Positions 1-8,013 of a stretch of DNA of 64,000 bases are shown here, in pieces. Location of the stretch: assembly GCF_014191355.1 (NCBI RefSeq), contig NZ_JACHWM010000021.1, forward strand, positions 1-64,000. The letters run 5' to 3'. Source of the DNA: Methylobacterium sp. R2-1. Its GTDB lineage: Bacteria; Pseudomonadota; Alphaproteobacteria; Rhizobiales; Beijerinckiaceae. The translations under genes and the position numbers were made by a program. The first letter of the stretch is position 1; each line of letters opens with the position of its first letter. Under the pieces are notes generated by a model. The model made no database searches. It saw nothing but the letters and a program-made list of their open reading frames with translations, and was not told the DNA's origin.

Positions 1-397
1 TCGCCTTGCGTTGCAGGCGGAAGCGCTCGTCTCCTCCAGCCATCAGCGCCTGCGTCAGAACCGCTGATGATGGGTACTGACATAGATCCATGTTGCCGGA
101 TGTCTCTAGGACAGGTTGATTTTAACCGGCGACAGCTCCCTTGAGCTATATCATACACCTTCGAGCGGGAGGGGAGCCGGAGCGTTCTCCGCCTGAACAT
201 CGGTCCTCCGCTCCTCAATCGTAGTGGACGAGGCCCTGCATCGGCGCTTGGTGGCAGACGGGTGAGCTTCCGTTCGGCGGGCCACCATCCGGGTGACGAC
301 ATCGTGTCCGGCCAGCGGCGTGACAGGAATGGACCGCTCGCCTCTGGCCGATCATTGATACCGCACACGCAATCAGCCCCTGCGGGCACCTCTCCAG
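1..397. other. No convincing gene
   Basis: I see no coding frame here with a credible start, ribosome site and protein-like composition. A minus-strand frame opening at about base 43 runs off the left edge and might be the first codons of a neighbouring gene, but 14 codons are too few to judge. The terminator that follows implies that some plus-strand transcript crosses this stretch. Confidence 0.4.
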
Positions 398-427
398 CCC
401 CGCCCGGTTCACCGGCGCGGGGTTTTT
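398..427 (+). terminator. Rho-independent terminator
   Basis: Bases 398-407 pair with 412-422 in a GC-only stem of about ten pairs with one bulged C at 416 and a TTCA loop. Five T residues follow at 423-427. The geometry is that of an intrinsic terminator on the plus strand, although no plus-strand gene is evident upstream, so it may end a small RNA or an unseen gene. Confidence 0.6.
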
Positions 428-504
428 GTGCGGTTTCAGATGGAGCCTGGACAACGCTCCTAGAGGCCAGTTGCCCCTTCATGGACCTTGGCGTGTTCGT
501 GCTA

Positions 505-774
505 TCAGGCCGGCCGCGGCGTCGGATCGAACCCGCGTTCCTCCAGCATCCGCCGGTAATGCGCGTCCATGTCCCGCATGAACTTCACGTCGCGTGAGCC
601 ACAAGCCGTGCAGCGTGCGCGCCGGATGATCTGGCTGCGCTTCGTCTCGGGCGGCAGGCGAGTGATGTCCACCGCGGCGTGATGCCCGCAGGGCTTGGCG
701 ATGCAGAACAGAGCGATCGTCGTCTCGCCCTCGGCGATCCAGTCGGCGACGGTGCGGTCTTTGATGCCTTCAGG
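505..774 (-). CDS. Small zinc-motif protein, start uncertain
   Basis: A minus-strand frame is open from just after a stop at 775-777 to a TGA at 505-507 and reads like protein. It has a Cys-x4-Cys-Gly-His motif, then LPPETKR, then a CTAC-type Cys pair and a charged tail ending DPTPRP. The Cys/His spacing suggests a small zinc ribbon. There is no ATG in the open stretch; a GTG at 672 would give 55 residues but loses the first Cys pair, and CTG is the other candidate in the middle of the frame. The gene may therefore have a damaged 5' end. It is the last of four closely spaced minus-strand small genes and shares its pattern with the gene at 1043-1225. Function unknown. Confidence 0.45.
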   Translation of the reverse strand, partial: PEGIKDRTVADWIAEGETTIALFCIAKPCGHHAAVDITRLPPETKRSQIIRRARCTACGSRDVKFMRDMDAHYRRMLEERGFDPTPRPA

Positions 775-806
775 CTAACGTGGAGAGGACCGCTCCGCGA
801 GGGCTG

Positions 807-1004
807 CTAGGGCTTCTCCAGCGAGCCCGCGAACCGTTCGCGCGCTTCTCGGAGCCTGCCCTGTTGATGGGCGATGCCATGAGAGATCATCGCTTCGGCA
901 GGATGGGCGAGTCGTGTCAATTCCAGCATTCGCTCAACGGCCTCGGCCATTTCGATCAGCATCTGGTCCCTGTTCCGCTGGTGCGCCCGCTTAGCTTCGA
1001 TCAT
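807..1004 (-). CDS. Small hypothetical protein, 65 aa
   Basis: A charged, probably helical protein with many Glu, Arg and Ala residues and no membrane segment or catalytic motif. The ATG at 1004 is preceded by GGAG about eight bases upstream, which supports the start. It lies between two zinc-motif small genes on the same strand and could be co-transcribed with them. I do not recognise a family. Confidence 0.5.
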   Translation of the reverse strand: MIEAKRAHQRNRDQMLIEMAEAVERMLELTRLAHPAEAMISHGIAHQQGRLREARERFAGSLEKP

Positions 1005-1042
1005 AGGCGTCTCCTCGGCGGCGGCCTTGGCTGGCGGGAGTC

Positions 1043-1225
1043 TTATCTTTTCGTCCGAGCCGCCCGGCGATCAGCATTCCACTTAACGTCGTGCTTACAA
1101 GACGCGAAGGTTGCGCAGACGCGATGGCGCTGGCCACCCGGCTGTGGATTGGGGGTGAGCGGGAGGTAGGCCAGCTTCAGGGTCGCATCATGCCCGCACC
1201 CAAGCGCCACGCAGTAGAGCGGCAT
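1043..1225 (-). CDS. Small zinc-motif protein
   Basis: About 60 residues. It contains Cys-x4-Cys-Gly-His near the N-terminus, a short LP-rich linker, then R-x-VCATFASC and DVKW, followed by a basic tail. The order of these elements matches the gene at 505-774, so the two look like paralogues of one small zinc-binding family. I took the ATG at 1225; a GTG five codons upstream at 1240 has a slightly better purine tract (AGG) and is possible. Function unknown; a metal-stabilised fold is inferred from the Cys/His pattern only. Confidence 0.5.
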   Translation of the reverse strand: MPLYCVALGCGHDATLKLAYLPLTPNPQPGGQRHRVCATFASCKHDVKWNADRRAARTKR

Positions 1226-1275
1226 GGTCGTCAGGCTCACATCGACCTATTCGCCAACGGTGCGAGCCGGCCTTC

Positions 1276-1575
1276 TCAGTCCTTCTGCGCCCGCGCGAGC
1301 AGGATCGCGGTGCGCACCGCTCCGCGCTTCAGAGATTGAGTTGCATCGAACAGCCCCATGACCTGGGTCGCCCAGCGGTGCGCAGCGACGGCGTCGCCGA
1401 GATCGAGGCTGTAGCCGTCGGCGATCGGGTGTGCGCTCGTCTCGTACTGGGCGAGACAAGCATCAACCGTCGCGTTCACCTGCTCGCCGGTGGCGGCCTT
1501 CGCCTTGAAGAGTTCGCCGACGGTGGGGGCTTCAGGCATGGGACGAGCGCGAACTTTCGCTTTGTGATGGCCCAT
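1276..1575 (-). CDS. Hypothetical protein, 99 aa
   Basis: Soluble, mostly helical-looking protein with a basic N-terminus and a core rich in Ala, Asp and Leu. No signal peptide, membrane segment or known motif is visible. An internal ATG at residue 13 (MPEAPTVGEL) is an equally plausible start because the preceding residues are unusually basic. It is the first of the four minus-strand small genes in this corner. Confidence 0.45.
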   Translation of the reverse strand: MGHHKAKVRARPMPEAPTVGELFKAKAATGEQVNATVDACLAQYETSAHPIADGYSLDLGDAVAAHRWATQVMGLFDATQSLKRGAVRTAILLARAQKD

Positions 1576-1698
1576 CCACAGGTTGACGGGCGGTTCAGCT
1601 CAGCCTATCTGATCCCGGCACCGGCCGCGAGCCTTGGAAACCAGGTATCGCGGATTGGAAACCGGCCGGAGATTCCGCTGGTTTTACAATGTGTTCGG

Positions 1699-1772
1699 TG
1701 GGGGATAGTTTAACGGTAGAACCGCGGACTCTGACTCCGCTAGTCCTGGTTCGAATCCAGGTCCCCCAGCCA
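1699..1772 (+). tRNA. tRNA-Gln (anticodon CUG)
   Basis: The acceptor strands 1699-1705 and 1762-1768 pair perfectly (TGGGGGA with TCCCCCA). The anticodon stem GCGGA/TCCGC encloses a seven-base loop with CTG at the anticodon position, and the T-arm contains GGTTCGAATCC. The discriminator is G1769, and the CCA end (1770-1772) is encoded. Confidence 0.95.
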
Positions 1773-2045
1773 TCCATGTTCGCCCGCCCAGTCGATGACT
1801 TGGCGGGTTTTTTATCGCGTGTCGAGGCGCCGGCCGGCACGGCAGAACGGCCCTTGTGCTCCGCTCACAGACGCAACGCAGCCGGAGCAGGCTTGCTGTT
1901 TGACGAGGCGTCCGCCGCTCCTGCTACGAGTAGCAGGGTGCCCGCGGCATCCCGTATCGGGCGAGCATCTCGTTTGACCGGGATCGCTGACGAAGCGGAC
2001 GGAGCCGTCCGGCCCCTGCGCCACGAGCACCCCCGAGGGCTCCCG

Positions 2046-2999
2046 TCAACCAGGGCTCCGTCCTGGACCCCCGAAAGGGCGCGTCCTCTCGAAACCGGGA
2101 TCTTCGGTCGCCCCGAGATGCGCGATCAAGTGCTCTGCGAGTTGGCGGGCGTGCGGCGGGAGCGCCGCGAAGCGGCGGGCGCAGAGCTTCAGGCGGCGCA
2201 GGGCCCAGGGCTCGTCGATCGGGATCGCGCGGATCGCCAGCGTCTCGGCCGCGCGCCGCGCCGCCGCCTCGGGCACGATCGCCACGCCGACTCCTCGCTC
2301 GACCATGCGGCAGACCGCGTCGAGCCCGTTCAGCCGCACCCGAAGCTTGAACGGACGGCCGGCGCGGGCGGCGTGAGTCGCCAGATGCGCCTGGAGCGCC
2401 CGGCCGTGGCTGAGGCCGACCAGGGGCTCGTCCAGCACCTCCCGGAACGTGACGCTGACCCGCTGCGCCAGGGCGTGGTTCGTCGGCACCACGAGGACGA
2501 TCCGATCGAGGTGGAGCGGCAGGGTTTCGAGCGTACCGAGATCGGTCGTGTCGGCGACGATGCCGATATCGGCGAGCCCGCCCGCCAGGGCATCGACAGT
2601 CTCGCGGCTGGTGCGCTCCTCCAGATCGATATCGACGCTCGGATGCGCCGCGAGGAAGCCGGACAGTGCATCGGGGAGAAACGCCGCGATCGCCGCGGTG
2701 ATCGATAGAAGCCGGACATGGCCGCGCAGGCCATGGGCATACTGGCCGAGTTCGCCGCGCATCTGTTCGAGTTGGCCGAGCACGAGCCGGGCGTGATGCG
2801 CCACCGCGAGGCCCGCCGGCGTCGGCCGAACCCCGCGGGCATGGCGCTCCAAGAGCGGCACACCGCCATCCGCCTCCATGCCGCGGATGCGCTCGCTCGC
2901 CGAGGCGAGCGCCAGCCCGGCTCGCTCGGCGCCGCGGGTGATGCTTTCCGCCTCGACGACGTGGAGGAACAGGCGCAGGTCGGTCAGGTCGAAGCGCAT
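2046..2999 (-). CDS. LysR-family transcriptional regulator
   Basis: About 317 residues. An N-terminal winged helix-turn-helix (residues 1-60, beginning MRFDLTDLRLFLHVVEAESI) is followed by an effector-binding domain of the periplasmic-binding type (from about residue 90), the standard LysR layout. The ATG at 2999 puts the HTH at the very N-terminus as in the family; the much longer upstream frame has Arg/Pro-rich sequence that does not look like protein. It diverges from the small membrane gene at 3157 and the TSUP permease at 3452, so it probably controls those. A pair of 30-bp direct repeats lies just upstream and may be its binding region. The ligand is unknown. Confidence 0.9.
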   Translation of the reverse strand: MRFDLTDLRLFLHVVEAESITRGAERAGLALASASERIRGMEADGGVPLLERHARGVRPTPAGLAVAHHARLVLGQLEQMRGELGQYAHGLRGHVRLLSITAAIAAFLPDALSGFLAAHPSVDIDLEERTSRETVDALAGGLADIGIVADTTDLGTLETLPLHLDRIVLVVPTNHALAQRVSVTFREVLDEPLVGLSHGRALQAHLATHAARAGRPFKLRVRLNGLDAVCRMVERGVGVAIVPEAAARRAAETLAIRAIPIDEPWALRRLKLCARRFAALPPHARQLAEHLIAHLGATEDPGFERTRPFGGPGRSPG

Positions 3000-3026
3000 G
3001 GCGCCATCGTCGGCGAGCCGGCATCG

Positions 3027-3088
3027 CTCGGCAAGGATTGCTCTGCAAGGGTTTCGCTCGGCAAGGGCATTGCACGGCAAGGGTTTCG
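3027..3088. repeat. Tandem 30/32-bp direct repeat in LysR intergenic region
   Basis: Two near-identical units, 3027-3056 and 3057-3088, each begin CTCGGCAAGG and end GCAAGGGTTTCG. The core GCAAGG occurs four times in about 60 bases. The position between the LysR gene (start 2999) and the divergent gene at 3157 fits an operator region, but no regulator binding has been shown. Confidence 0.7.
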
Positions 3089-3156
3089 GCTCAGCCGAAG
3101 GCTGGTACGGGCCACTTCCGCATTGTCGCGCAGCGTCAGGCTGCCAAACTCGGCCC

Positions 3157-3420
3157 ATGGCACGGGACACACGGACCAGAACCCGCTCGGGCGACGCCTG
3201 GCTCGAAACGGCAGCCCTCCTCCTCGCAGCGTTGACGGCGCTGGTTGCCATCGCTCGCTCGGATGCCATTTCGCGCCGCCTCGATGTGTCGGCGGCGATC
3301 CCCCGGGCGGTCTCCGTCGCCGCGCCCAGCGCTGAGCTCGATTGCGCGCCGTCGGCGCGGGAGACCGAAGCGGAGGCCGTCCGGCAGGCGATCCTGCGCG
3401 ACATGCTGCTCCACGATTGA
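3157..3420 (+). CDS. Small single-pass membrane protein
   Basis: 87 residues: a basic N-terminus, one hydrophobic segment at about residues 15-32 (ALLLAALTALVAI) and a soluble, acidic C-terminus with several Glu and Arg residues. The ATG at 3157 gives a compact protein with the hydrophobic stretch close to the N-terminus. It precedes the TSUP permease by 31 bases and both diverge from the LysR gene, so co-regulation is plausible. Family not recognised. Confidence 0.55.
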   Translation: MARDTRTRTRSGDAWLETAALLLAALTALVAIARSDAISRRLDVSAAIPRAVSVAAPSAELDCAPSARETEAEAVRQAILRDMLLHD

Positions 3421-3451
3421 ACAACTCCCTTCCCCGAAGCAGAACGCGCGC

Positions 3452-4204
3452 ATGTCTTTCTCCATGGATCCCCTCCCCCTCGCTGTGGCGGCGTCGGCCT
3501 TCCTGCTTGCTGGCTTCGTCAAGGGCATGGTGGGTCTCGGCCTGCCCCCCGTCGCCATGGGCCTGCTCAGCCTCGTCATGGCCCCGGTGCAGGCGGCGGC
3601 GCTGCTCGTCGTTCCCGCTTTCGTCACCAATGTCTGGCAGCTCGCCGCAGGCCCGCGCTTCGGCACGCTTTTGCGGCGTCTCTGGCCGATGCTGCTGGCG
3701 AGCGTGGTCGGCACCCTGGTCGCGGCGGGGATCCTTCACGGCAATTACGGCGCGGAGGCCACGGTCTTCCTCGGCCTCGCCCTGATCGCCTACGCCGTGG
3801 TGGGGCTTGCCGCCCTGCGGCTCCACGTTCCGCCCGGAACAGAGCGCTGGCTCGGACCGCTCGTCGGCGCCGCGACGGGGCTGGTGACGGCGGCGACGGC
3901 CGTCTCCTCGTTCCCCTCGGCGCCCTATCTCGGGGCGCTGGGCCTGACCAAGGATGACCTGATCCAGGCGCTCGGGCTGTCCTTCACCGTCTCCACCGTG
4001 GCGCTGGCCGTTGCCCTGGCGGGCGGCGGTGCCCTCTCGCTCAGCGTCGCGGGAACTTCCCTCATCGCCCTCGTGCCGGCCTTGCTCGGCATGGCGCTCG
4101 GCGGCTGGGTGCGGGGACGTGTCAGCGAGCGCGTGTTCCGGCGCTGCTTCTTTGTCGGCCTGCTGGGCCTCGGGCTGCACCTCGCCCTGCGGCCGCTGTT
4201 CTGA
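3452..4204 (+). CDS. TSUP (TauE/SafE) family membrane permease
   Basis: 250 residues with about eight hydrophobic helices. The N-terminal AGFVKGMVGLGLPPVAMGLL is the conserved glycine-rich first repeat of the TSUP (DUF81) family, and a second, related repeat lies in the C-terminal half. Members move sulfite, sulfonates and other organic anions across the inner membrane. The gene follows a small membrane gene and faces a LysR regulator across a repeat-bearing intergenic region. Substrate is not predictable from sequence. A sulfur-anion role is tempting because of the sulfonate genes 17 kb away, but nothing links the two directly. Confidence 0.85.
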   Translation: MSFSMDPLPLAVAASAFLLAGFVKGMVGLGLPPVAMGLLSLVMAPVQAAALLVVPAFVTNVWQLAAGPRFGTLLRRLWPMLLASVVGTLVAAGILHGNYGAEATVFLGLALIAYAVVGLAALRLHVPPGTERWLGPLVGAATGLVTAATAVSSFPSAPYLGALGLTKDDLIQALGLSFTVSTVALAVALAGGGALSLSVAGTSLIALVPALLGMALGGWVRGRVSERVFRRCFFVGLLGLGLHLALRPLF

Positions 4205-4214
4205 ACACGGCGCC

Positions 4215-5087
4215 CTAGGGCTCGACCTTCCTGAGCACGAGGGGGGTGCCGATCTCGGGATCGCGCCGCCAGCGCCCCTCCCCGTCCGCCACGAGATTCA
4301 CGGCGTGGCCGCGGCGCGCCTTCAGCGTCAGGTGACCGTTGGCGTAGCGCCAACTCACCGGATCGAACACCGTGATCCCGCTGTCGCGGCAATCCGGCAG
4401 AACCCGCACGGGGGCCGTGTCCTTCCCGACTTCGAGGGACAGCGAGAGTTCGAGGCGGCAGACATCCTTCTGCTCGGCGCGTTCGAGGGCGTAGAGGCCG
4501 GGAGCCGGCCCTTGAGCGGGAGCTTCCGCCGGCTTTTCCGGCGCGGCGGAGGGCGATGCGTCGCTCTGCGCCGCGGCCGTGACGGTGGCCGTGCCGGGAG
4601 CGGCGGGCGGCTGCATCGCCGCGATCTGGAGCGGCACGAGGTTGTAACGCTCGCCGTTCTCGGCGGTTGCGCCGAAGCTCATTCCGTCCGAATTCGCGGC
4701 GAAGGTCAGCACCGGGCGCAGGTTTCGATCCACGAGGCGCAGGCCCTCGCCGGTGAACAACCAACCGCCGATGCCGGCGAGGAGCGGCAGGGCCCGGCGG
4801 CAGCCGGCGGGAAAGCGCGCCGCGCGCCCGCTCGGGCCGGTCTCCATGGCGAGCGTGATGACGCAGCGTCGCCGCCCGCCATCGAGGGAGAGATCCCAGG
4901 TGCCCGCCGCGCCCGCCAGGGTCCTCGGCAGCGTCGTGAGGCCGGGCGGCACGGAGCCGTTCTCCGCGGGCACCGTCGCGGGGGGCGGCTCTGGCGCCGG
5001 CGGGCTCTCCTGCGCCAGCGCCGCGCTCAGCGCCAGCGCGGCCAACACCCCCGCGCCAGCCATGCGCGTCATCGTCGGGCTCTTCAT
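4215..5087 (-). CDS. Exported protein with two Inh/AprI-like protease-inhibitor domains
   Basis: 290 residues. The N-terminus carries a signal peptide (MKSPTMTRMAGAGVLAALAL, cleavage near ALA-QE) and then a Pro-rich linker. A first domain at about residues 60-130 has the TWDLSLDGGRRRC start, a second Cys (AGCRRAL) and GIGGWLF pattern of the Inh/Omp19 metalloprotease-inhibitor fold. A second, similar module (GLYALERAEQKDVCRLEL to VSWRYANGHLTL) fills the C-terminus. Each module has the usual Cys pair. The start at 5087 overlaps the stop of the upstream dehydrogenase by four bases (ATGA), so the two are translationally coupled. It probably acts in the periplasm; the protease target is unknown. 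Confidence 0.7.
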   Translation of the reverse strand: MKSPTMTRMAGAGVLAALALSAALAQESPPAPEPPPATVPAENGSVPPGLTTLPRTLAGAAGTWDLSLDGGRRRCVITLAMETGPSGRAARFPAGCRRALPLLAGIGGWLFTGEGLRLVDRNLRPVLTFAANSDGMSFGATAENGERYNLVPLQIAAMQPPAAPGTATVTAAAQSDASPSAAPEKPAEAPAQGPAPGLYALERAEQKDVCRLELSLSLEVGKDTAPVRVLPDCRDSGITVFDPVSWRYANGHLTLKARRGHAVNLVADGEGRWRRDPEIGTPLVLRKVEP

Positions 5088-6058
5088 CGCTGGCCCTTCC
5101 AGGGCGTTTCCGGCACCGGCGTCACTGGGCCCTCGCCTTCGAACCAGGAGAACAGATTGTCGGTGAGCAGCCGGCCCATCGCCGCGCGGGTGTAGTGCGA
5201 ACCCGATCCGACATGTGGCAGCAGCACCGTCTGATCGAGATCGATCAGCGCCTGCGGCACGTGCGGTTCGTTCTCGAACACGTCGAGGCCCGCGCCGAGG
5301 ATCGCCCCGGACTGGAGTGCTGCGATCAGCGCCGCTTCGTCGATCACGCTGCCGCGGGCGATGTTGACGACAATGCCGTCCGCGCCGAGCGCCGCCAGGA
5401 CCGCGGCATCGACGATCCCGTTCGTGCCCGGTCCACCGGGGGCAGCCACGATCAGCGTATCGACTGCGTGCGCCAGACCGAGCAGGCTGTCGTGATAGGC
5501 GTAGGCCACGTCTCCTTGAGGCGTCCGGCCGTGATAGGCGATTCCAACCCCAAAACCTTCGAGGCGCCGGGCGATCGCCCGCCCGATCCGGCCGAGCCCG
5601 AGGATTCCGACCCGGCGCTCCCGCAGGCTCGTGGTGAGCGGGAAGCTCCCCTCCCGCCAGCGTCCGGCGCGCAGGTAGCGGTCGGCCTGCGGGATGCGGC
5701 GGAGGGTAGCGAGCAGCAGGCCGAGCGCGAGGTCGGCCACCTCGTCGGAGAGCACGTCCGGCGTGTGGGTGACGACGATGCCGCGGCGATGCGCCTCCGC
5801 CACGTCGATGGTGTCGTAGCCGACGCCGAAGCTCGCCACGATCTCGAGCCGCGGCAGCCGGTCGAACAGGGCGGCGTCGACCGGGCACATCGCGCCGACC
5901 GCGAGCGCCCGGATGCGCGGACCGATCTCGGCGAAGAACGCCTCGCGGTCGGGCGCTTCTTCCATGCGGTGCAGGCGGAAGCGCTCGGCGAGCCGCCCGG
6001 CCACGTCGGGGCGGGTCTGCCGGATCAGCAGGATATCGGGCGTCTCAGGCGGCGGCAC
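5084..6058 (-). CDS. D-2-hydroxyacid dehydrogenase (glyoxylate/hydroxypyruvate reductase type)
   Basis: 324 residues. The Rossmann nucleotide-binding motif GILGLGRIGRAIARRL sits near residue 150. The catalytic Arg (NIARGSVIDE), Glu (DVFENEPHVP) and His (LLPHVGSG) are all present in the canonical order. Such enzymes reduce 2-oxoacids, typically glyoxylate, hydroxypyruvate or phenylpyruvate, with NAD(P)H in the cytoplasm. It is transcribed away from leuC and overlaps the Inh-domain gene by four bases. The substrate cannot be fixed from sequence. In a methylotroph hydroxypyruvate is a serine-cycle intermediate, but the serine-cycle reductase is normally encoded elsewhere. Confidence 0.88.
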   Translation of the reverse strand: MPPPETPDILLIRQTRPDVAGRLAERFRLHRMEEAPDREAFFAEIGPRIRALAVGAMCPVDAALFDRLPRLEIVASFGVGYDTIDVAEAHRRGIVVTHTPDVLSDEVADLALGLLLATLRRIPQADRYLRAGRWREGSFPLTTSLRERRVGILGLGRIGRAIARRLEGFGVGIAYHGRTPQGDVAYAYHDSLLGLAHAVDTLIVAAPGGPGTNGIVDAAVLAALGADGIVVNIARGSVIDEAALIAALQSGAILGAGLDVFENEPHVPQALIDLDQTVLLPHVGSGSHYTRAAMGRLLTDNLFSWFEGEGPVTPVPETPWKGQR

Positions 6059-6343
6059 CGGTTCACGGCCTCCCGAAGGTCGATGGAGGAGCGGTCAACA
6101 AAGGTTGGACCGGGAGTAATGCCGCGCCGCGTGCCGGTCCAGCCGCGGCCGACCGGTAGGGCGAGCACGTGGCAGAAGTGCCATGCACGCTGGATGTGCG
6201 CTGCCGCCCTTCCGAAATCGCCCGGGGCGCATTACACAAGAGCCTCTTCCGGATGTTCCCCGCGATCCGGCCGCACGGTTTCCGGCGGCCCGACCGGGGC
6301 GTTTTCCGTGATGGAGCCTTCAACCCGTCAGAATAGCCGCATC

Positions 6344-7753
6344 ATGACCGCGCCGCGCACCCTCTACGACAAGATCTGGGACGACCACGTCGTCGATGTT
6401 CAGCCGGATGGCTCCGCCCTCCTCTACATCGACCGCCACCTCGTGCACGAGGTGACGAGCCCCCAGGCGTTCGAGGGGCTTCGCGTCGCCGGCCGCAAGG
6501 TGCGCGCGCCGCACAAGACGCTGGCGGTGGTCGATCACAACGTCCAGACCTCGGACCGCTCGAAGGGCATCGAGGATCCCGAGAGCCGCACGCAGCTTGA
6601 GGCGCTCGCCGAGAACGTGCGCGATTTCGGCATCGAGTTCTACGACGCCCTCGATCGGCGTCAGGGCATCGTCCACATCATCGGGCCGGAGCAGGGCTTC
6701 ACCCTGCCGGGGCAGACGATCGTGTGCGGTGATTCCCACACCTCGACCCACGGCGCCTTCGGCGCGCTGGCCCACGGCATCGGCACCTCGGAGGTCGAGC
6801 ACGTGCTCGCCACGCAGACGCTGATCCAGCGCAAGGCCAAGAACATGCGGGTGACGGTCGACGGCACTCTGCCGCCGGGCGTCAGCGCCAAGGATATCGT
6901 GCTGGCCATCATCGGCGAGATCGGCACCGCCGGCGGCACCGGCCACGTCATCGAGTATGCCGGCGAGGCGATTCGAGCCCTCTCGATGGAGGGTCGGATG
7001 ACGATCTGCAACATGTCGATCGAGGGCGGCGCCCGCGCCGGCATGGTCGCCCCCGACGAGACCACCTATGCCTACGTCAAGGACCGCCCGAAGGCCCCGA
7101 AGGGCGCAGCCTTCGATGCGGCCCGCCGCTACTGGGAGAGCCTCGTTACCGACGAGGCTGCGCATTTCGACCGCGAGATCCGCCTTGACGCGGCCAACCT
7201 CCCCCCGCTGGTCTCCTGGGGCACGAGCCCTGAGGACATCGTCTCGATCCTCGGCACGGTGCCCGATCCGGCGCAGATCGCGGACGAGAACAAGCGGCAG
7301 TCCAAGGAGAAGGCGCTGGCCTATATGGGTCTGACGCCGGGCACGCGGATGACCGACGTCACCCTCGACCGGGTGTTCATCGGCTCCTGCACCAACGGCC
7401 GCATCGAGGACCTGCGGGTCGTCGCCAAGATAGTCGAGGGTCGCAAGGTGCATGACGGCGTCTCGGCGATGGTGGTGCCGGGCTCCGGCCTCGTGAAGGC
7501 GCAGGCCGAAGCCGAAGGGATCGACCGCATCCTGAAGGAGGCGGGCTTCGACTGGCGCGAGCCCGGCTGCTCGATGTGCCTCGGGATGAACCCGGACAAG
7601 CTGCGGCCCGGCGAGCGCTGCGCCTCGACCTCGAACCGCAACTTCGAGGGCCGTCAGGGCCCGCGCGGCCGCACGCACCTCGTCTCCCCGGCAATGGCGG
7701 CGGCGGCGGCGGTGGCCGGCCGCTTCGTCGACATCCGCGACTGGCGCGGCTGA
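6344..7753 (+). CDS. leuC: 3-isopropylmalate dehydratase large subunit
   Basis: 469 residues, the usual length for LeuC. With LeuD it isomerises 2-isopropylmalate to 3-isopropylmalate in leucine synthesis. The aconitase-fold landmarks are present: TLYDKIWDDH at the N-terminus, VCGDSHTSTHGAFGALA, the cluster-ligand Cys in FIGSCTNGR, and CSMCLGMNPD with the other two 4Fe-4S Cys residues. The ATG at 6344 gives a standard N-terminus (MTAPRTLYDK); an in-frame ATG eleven codons upstream at 6311 is less likely. leuD is not in the window. An intrinsic terminator follows at 7803. Confidence 0.97.
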   Translation: MTAPRTLYDKIWDDHVVDVQPDGSALLYIDRHLVHEVTSPQAFEGLRVAGRKVRAPHKTLAVVDHNVQTSDRSKGIEDPESRTQLEALAENVRDFGIEFYDALDRRQGIVHIIGPEQGFTLPGQTIVCGDSHTSTHGAFGALAHGIGTSEVEHVLATQTLIQRKAKNMRVTVDGTLPPGVSAKDIVLAIIGEIGTAGGTGHVIEYAGEAIRALSMEGRMTICNMSIEGGARAGMVAPDETTYAYVKDRPKAPKGAAFDAARRYWESLVTDEAAHFDREIRLDAANLPPLVSWGTSPEDIVSILGTVPDPAQIADENKRQSKEKALAYMGLTPGTRMTDVTLDRVFIGSCTNGRIEDLRVVAKIVEGRKVHDGVSAMVVPGSGLVKAQAEAEGIDRILKEAGFDWREPGCSMCLGMNPDKLRPGERCASTSNRNFEGRQGPRGRTHLVSPAMAAAAAVAGRFVDIRDWRG

Positions 7754-7802
7754 GGCGACCTGGACCGATCCGCGGCATGGGTGTGTTGCCCGCGCGCCGC
7801 GG

Positions 7803-7825
7803 AAAAAGCCGGCTTCGGCATTTTT
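7803..7825 (+). terminator. Intrinsic terminator after leuC
   Basis: AAAAAGCCG, a GCTT loop, CGGCATTTTT: a four-pair GC stem flanked by an A run on one side and a T run on the other. The symmetry means it could work in both directions. Confidence 0.7.
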
Positions 7826-7906
7826 AGCGGCGGCGGCGAAACAGCGATTGACGCCTTCGCTGCCGCCCCCTAAACGAACCCCATCGCCGACCGGCAACGG
7901 TCCGGC

Positions 7907-7991
7907 GCCCAGGTGGCGGAATTGGTAGACGCGCTGGTTTCAGGTACCAGTCTCGCAAGAGGTGAAGGTTCGAGTCCTTTCCTGGGCACCA
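7907..7991 (+). tRNA. tRNA-Leu (anticodon CAG)
   Basis: The acceptor stem 7907-7913 (GCCCAGG) pairs with 7981-7987 (CCTGGGC). The anticodon stem CTGGT/ACCAG encloses TTCAGGT with CAG at the anticodon. A long variable arm (TCTCGCAAGAGG) is typical of class II tRNAs, and the T-arm has GGTTCGAGTCC. The encoded CCA ends at 7991. A decayed tyrosine recombinase begins 22 bases downstream, so this tRNA is a likely past integration site. Confidence 0.96.
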
Positions 7992-8013
7992 ATCGCTGAA
8001 ATCATCATTGATT

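Noticed and set aside
1..43. Start of a minus-strand gene at the left edge
   Set aside because: Only 14 codons are visible and the ribosome site is weak.
1595..1840. Frames crossing the tRNA-Gln gene on both strands
   Set aside because: They run through a well-folded tRNA and have no protein-like texture or start signal.
3000..3404. N-terminal extension of the LysR regulator
   Set aside because: The extra 135 residues are Arg/Pro/Ala-rich and would sit before the HTH, which in this family is at the N-terminus. The stretch is divergent intergenic DNA with repeats and part of another gene.
3452..4204. TSUP permease as the sulfite exporter of the sulfonate island
   Set aside because: It is 16 kb away with its own LysR gene and lacks the island motif. 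The family fits many anions, so the link is not supported.
6320..7897. Long minus-strand frame opposite leuC
   Set aside because: It is a shadow of leuC caused by high GC; the leuC frame has all catalytic residues.
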